NCBI RefSeq assembly: GCF_902809815.1
Contig: NZ_CADDIL010000002.1
Coordinates: 167,376 to 210,323, forward strand
Direction: 5' to 3'
DNA length: 42,948 nucleotides
Source: Spiroplasma endosymbiont of Danaus chrysippus
GTDB taxonomy: Bacteria; Bacillota_I; Bacilli_A; Mycoplasmatales; VBWQ01
Shown: in pieces, positions 41,806 through 42,948 of the stretch
How the letters are laid out: every line of letters begins with the position of its first letter
Numbering within the stretch: position 1 is the stretch's first letter
Made by a program: the position numbers and the translations under genes
The notes under the pieces: generated by a model
Told to the model about the DNA's origin: nothing
What the model saw: the letters and a program-made list of their open reading frames with translations, nothing else
The model's database searches: none

Positions 41806-42948
41806 GGTGGTTAGCCCTAAATACTGGACCACTTTTGGATAGACAGTTTTAAATTTTTATTTGTGAAATTGGTGGTTTTAGAAATTTAGAATGTATTCTT
41901 TCGTAATTATAAAACATAATATATTGGTTTACATCATTTATAGCTTCATTGAGAGAAAAATATTGATTTGAACCTTTAGGTAGTCATTCTTGAGATAAAT
42001 GAGAAAATCAGTTTTCAGATATTACATTGCCACCAATATCATAAGGTTGTTTTTTGCTTAAAATTATTTGCTTATCAGCAGCTCAATTTGTGATGTCTTG
42101 ACAATAAAATTCGTTGGCGTTATCTGAGTGTAAAATAACGTTTTTTACTTGGTTTCAAGAGAATTGTTGATTTATTTTTTCAAGTGCAGGAAGGATTAAA
42201 TCTTGATAGGATTTGTTTGAACATGTATTATAGCTTACAATATTATTTGAATAAAAATCAATAATTACAAAAAGATATAATCAACCTTCTTTAGTATTTA
42301 TTTGTTTAGTGTCCATTGATCAAATTTGATTTGAAGAGGTTGTACTTTTATAATCTTTGTTTACTTTATCCATTGTAGGTATTCACTTATTTGGATTTTT
42401 TTTGTTTTTAGGATAGTTATTTTTAGTTTGTTTTAATCCTTGAAGATTGTGATCTTTCATAATTTTTCGCATTTGTTTTGTTGATAATTCTAGATTTAAA
42501 ATAATATGTTTGTATTGTTTTAATCATTCTTTAAATGCTGAAAAAATTCGTAAATAGCCATAAATTTGTCCTTTTCTTGTAAAATGAAATTCAAGTAAAA
42601 GTTGGCATAATTCTTGATATTTATGTGTACAATTACTAATTTGATTTTTTTCTTTTTTAATAGGGTTTTGTTTGTTTTTTACAAAATAATATGTTGATCG
42701 GTTTAGTTGAAGATGTTGGCAAAGATATCTAATTGAATATTGGTTTTTGCTATCATCAATAATTTGAATTTTTTGTTTGATATTTAACTTGTTAATTACT
42801 AATGCTATTTGTTTAATTTTATCCATTATTAAAAATCCTTTCATGTCAAAATTAGTGTTAATTGTATAACACAATTGTTTTTCGAATACATTCAAGTTTT
42901 TTTTAAATTAATGGTCTAGTAAAAAGGGCTAAGTAGCAAGTAGCAAGT
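41806..42948 (-). mobile_element. IS3-family element, copy 4
   Basis: Core 41811-42932, then heptamers running to the window edge. Inserted in the IS256 leader region, a different site from copy 1. Confidence 0.9.
41849..42826 (-). CDS. IS3-family transposase, copy 4
   Basis: 325 aa, apparently the same protein as copies 1 and 2, DDE residues intact; ATG 42826 with AAAGGA upstream. Confidence 0.9.

Overview
The window is very AT-rich and only makes sense with UGA read as tryptophan (genetic code 4). Conserved genes such as ligA, gatA, gatB, sodA, alaS and both transposase families all carry in-frame TGA at Trp positions. With TraE/TraG-like conjugation genes, Shine-Dalgarno GGAG motifs, rich insertion-sequence content and the gene families seen, this points to a Spiroplasma chromosome, probably an arthropod-associated species. 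All CDS coordinates below use code 4, so many genes run through TGA codons.

Layout. (1) 1-2502, plus strand: a tightly overlapping early module of a phage or plasmid, with an ERF-type annealing protein, a RuvC-like resolvase and seven tiny genes, followed by a candidate structured RNA (about 2553-2730). (2) 2746-6308: a small membrane protein and a large protein broken by an ochre codon (minus), a tyrosine-recombinase-like scrap, then a membrane protein and terminase small and large subunit genes (plus); the large subunit is cut after about 73 codons. (3) 6309-8969: a nested pile of insertion sequences, IS3-family next to an IS256-family fragment inside a second IS256 copy. (4) 8970-13149, minus strand: a second phage-type operon with an interrupted protein, tiny membrane proteins, RecT and a RecB-like exonuclease. 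(5) 13150-15255: structured intergenic DNA, a stand-alone M41-like metallopeptidase with octapeptide repeats, and a pseudogene. (6) 15292-28000: chromosomal housekeeping genes. folD, a ktrB fragment (IS3 copy 2) and the ligA-gatC-gatA-gatB operon are on the minus strand, followed by a zinc-ribbon gene, sodA, a CPBP protease, a pseudouridine synthase and an Abi/HEPN gene. (7) 27385-29298: a large flippase-like membrane protein. (8) 29444-34221: remains of a conjugative element: a GC-rich hairpin cluster, a TraG-like coupling protein split by IS3 copy 3, and a TraE/VirB4 ATPase cut at its 5' end by a complete IS256 copy (34222-35593). (9) 35747-42948: a putative effector resembling DUF3626, alaS with a T-box leader, a long AT-rich gap, and an acidic coiled-coil gene cut by an IS256 scrap and IS3 copy 4.

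How it fits together: a conserved chromosomal backbone is interleaved with decaying phage and conjugative DNA. IS3 and IS256 copies sit at nearly every break, and flanks usually do not match across an IS. That suggests IS-mediated recombination, or assembly joins at repeats. The items most worth a second look are the M41-like peptidase and the DUF3626-like protein, which share an upstream terminator-like leader; the two putative structured RNAs; and the GC-rich hairpin cluster beside the conjugation genes.
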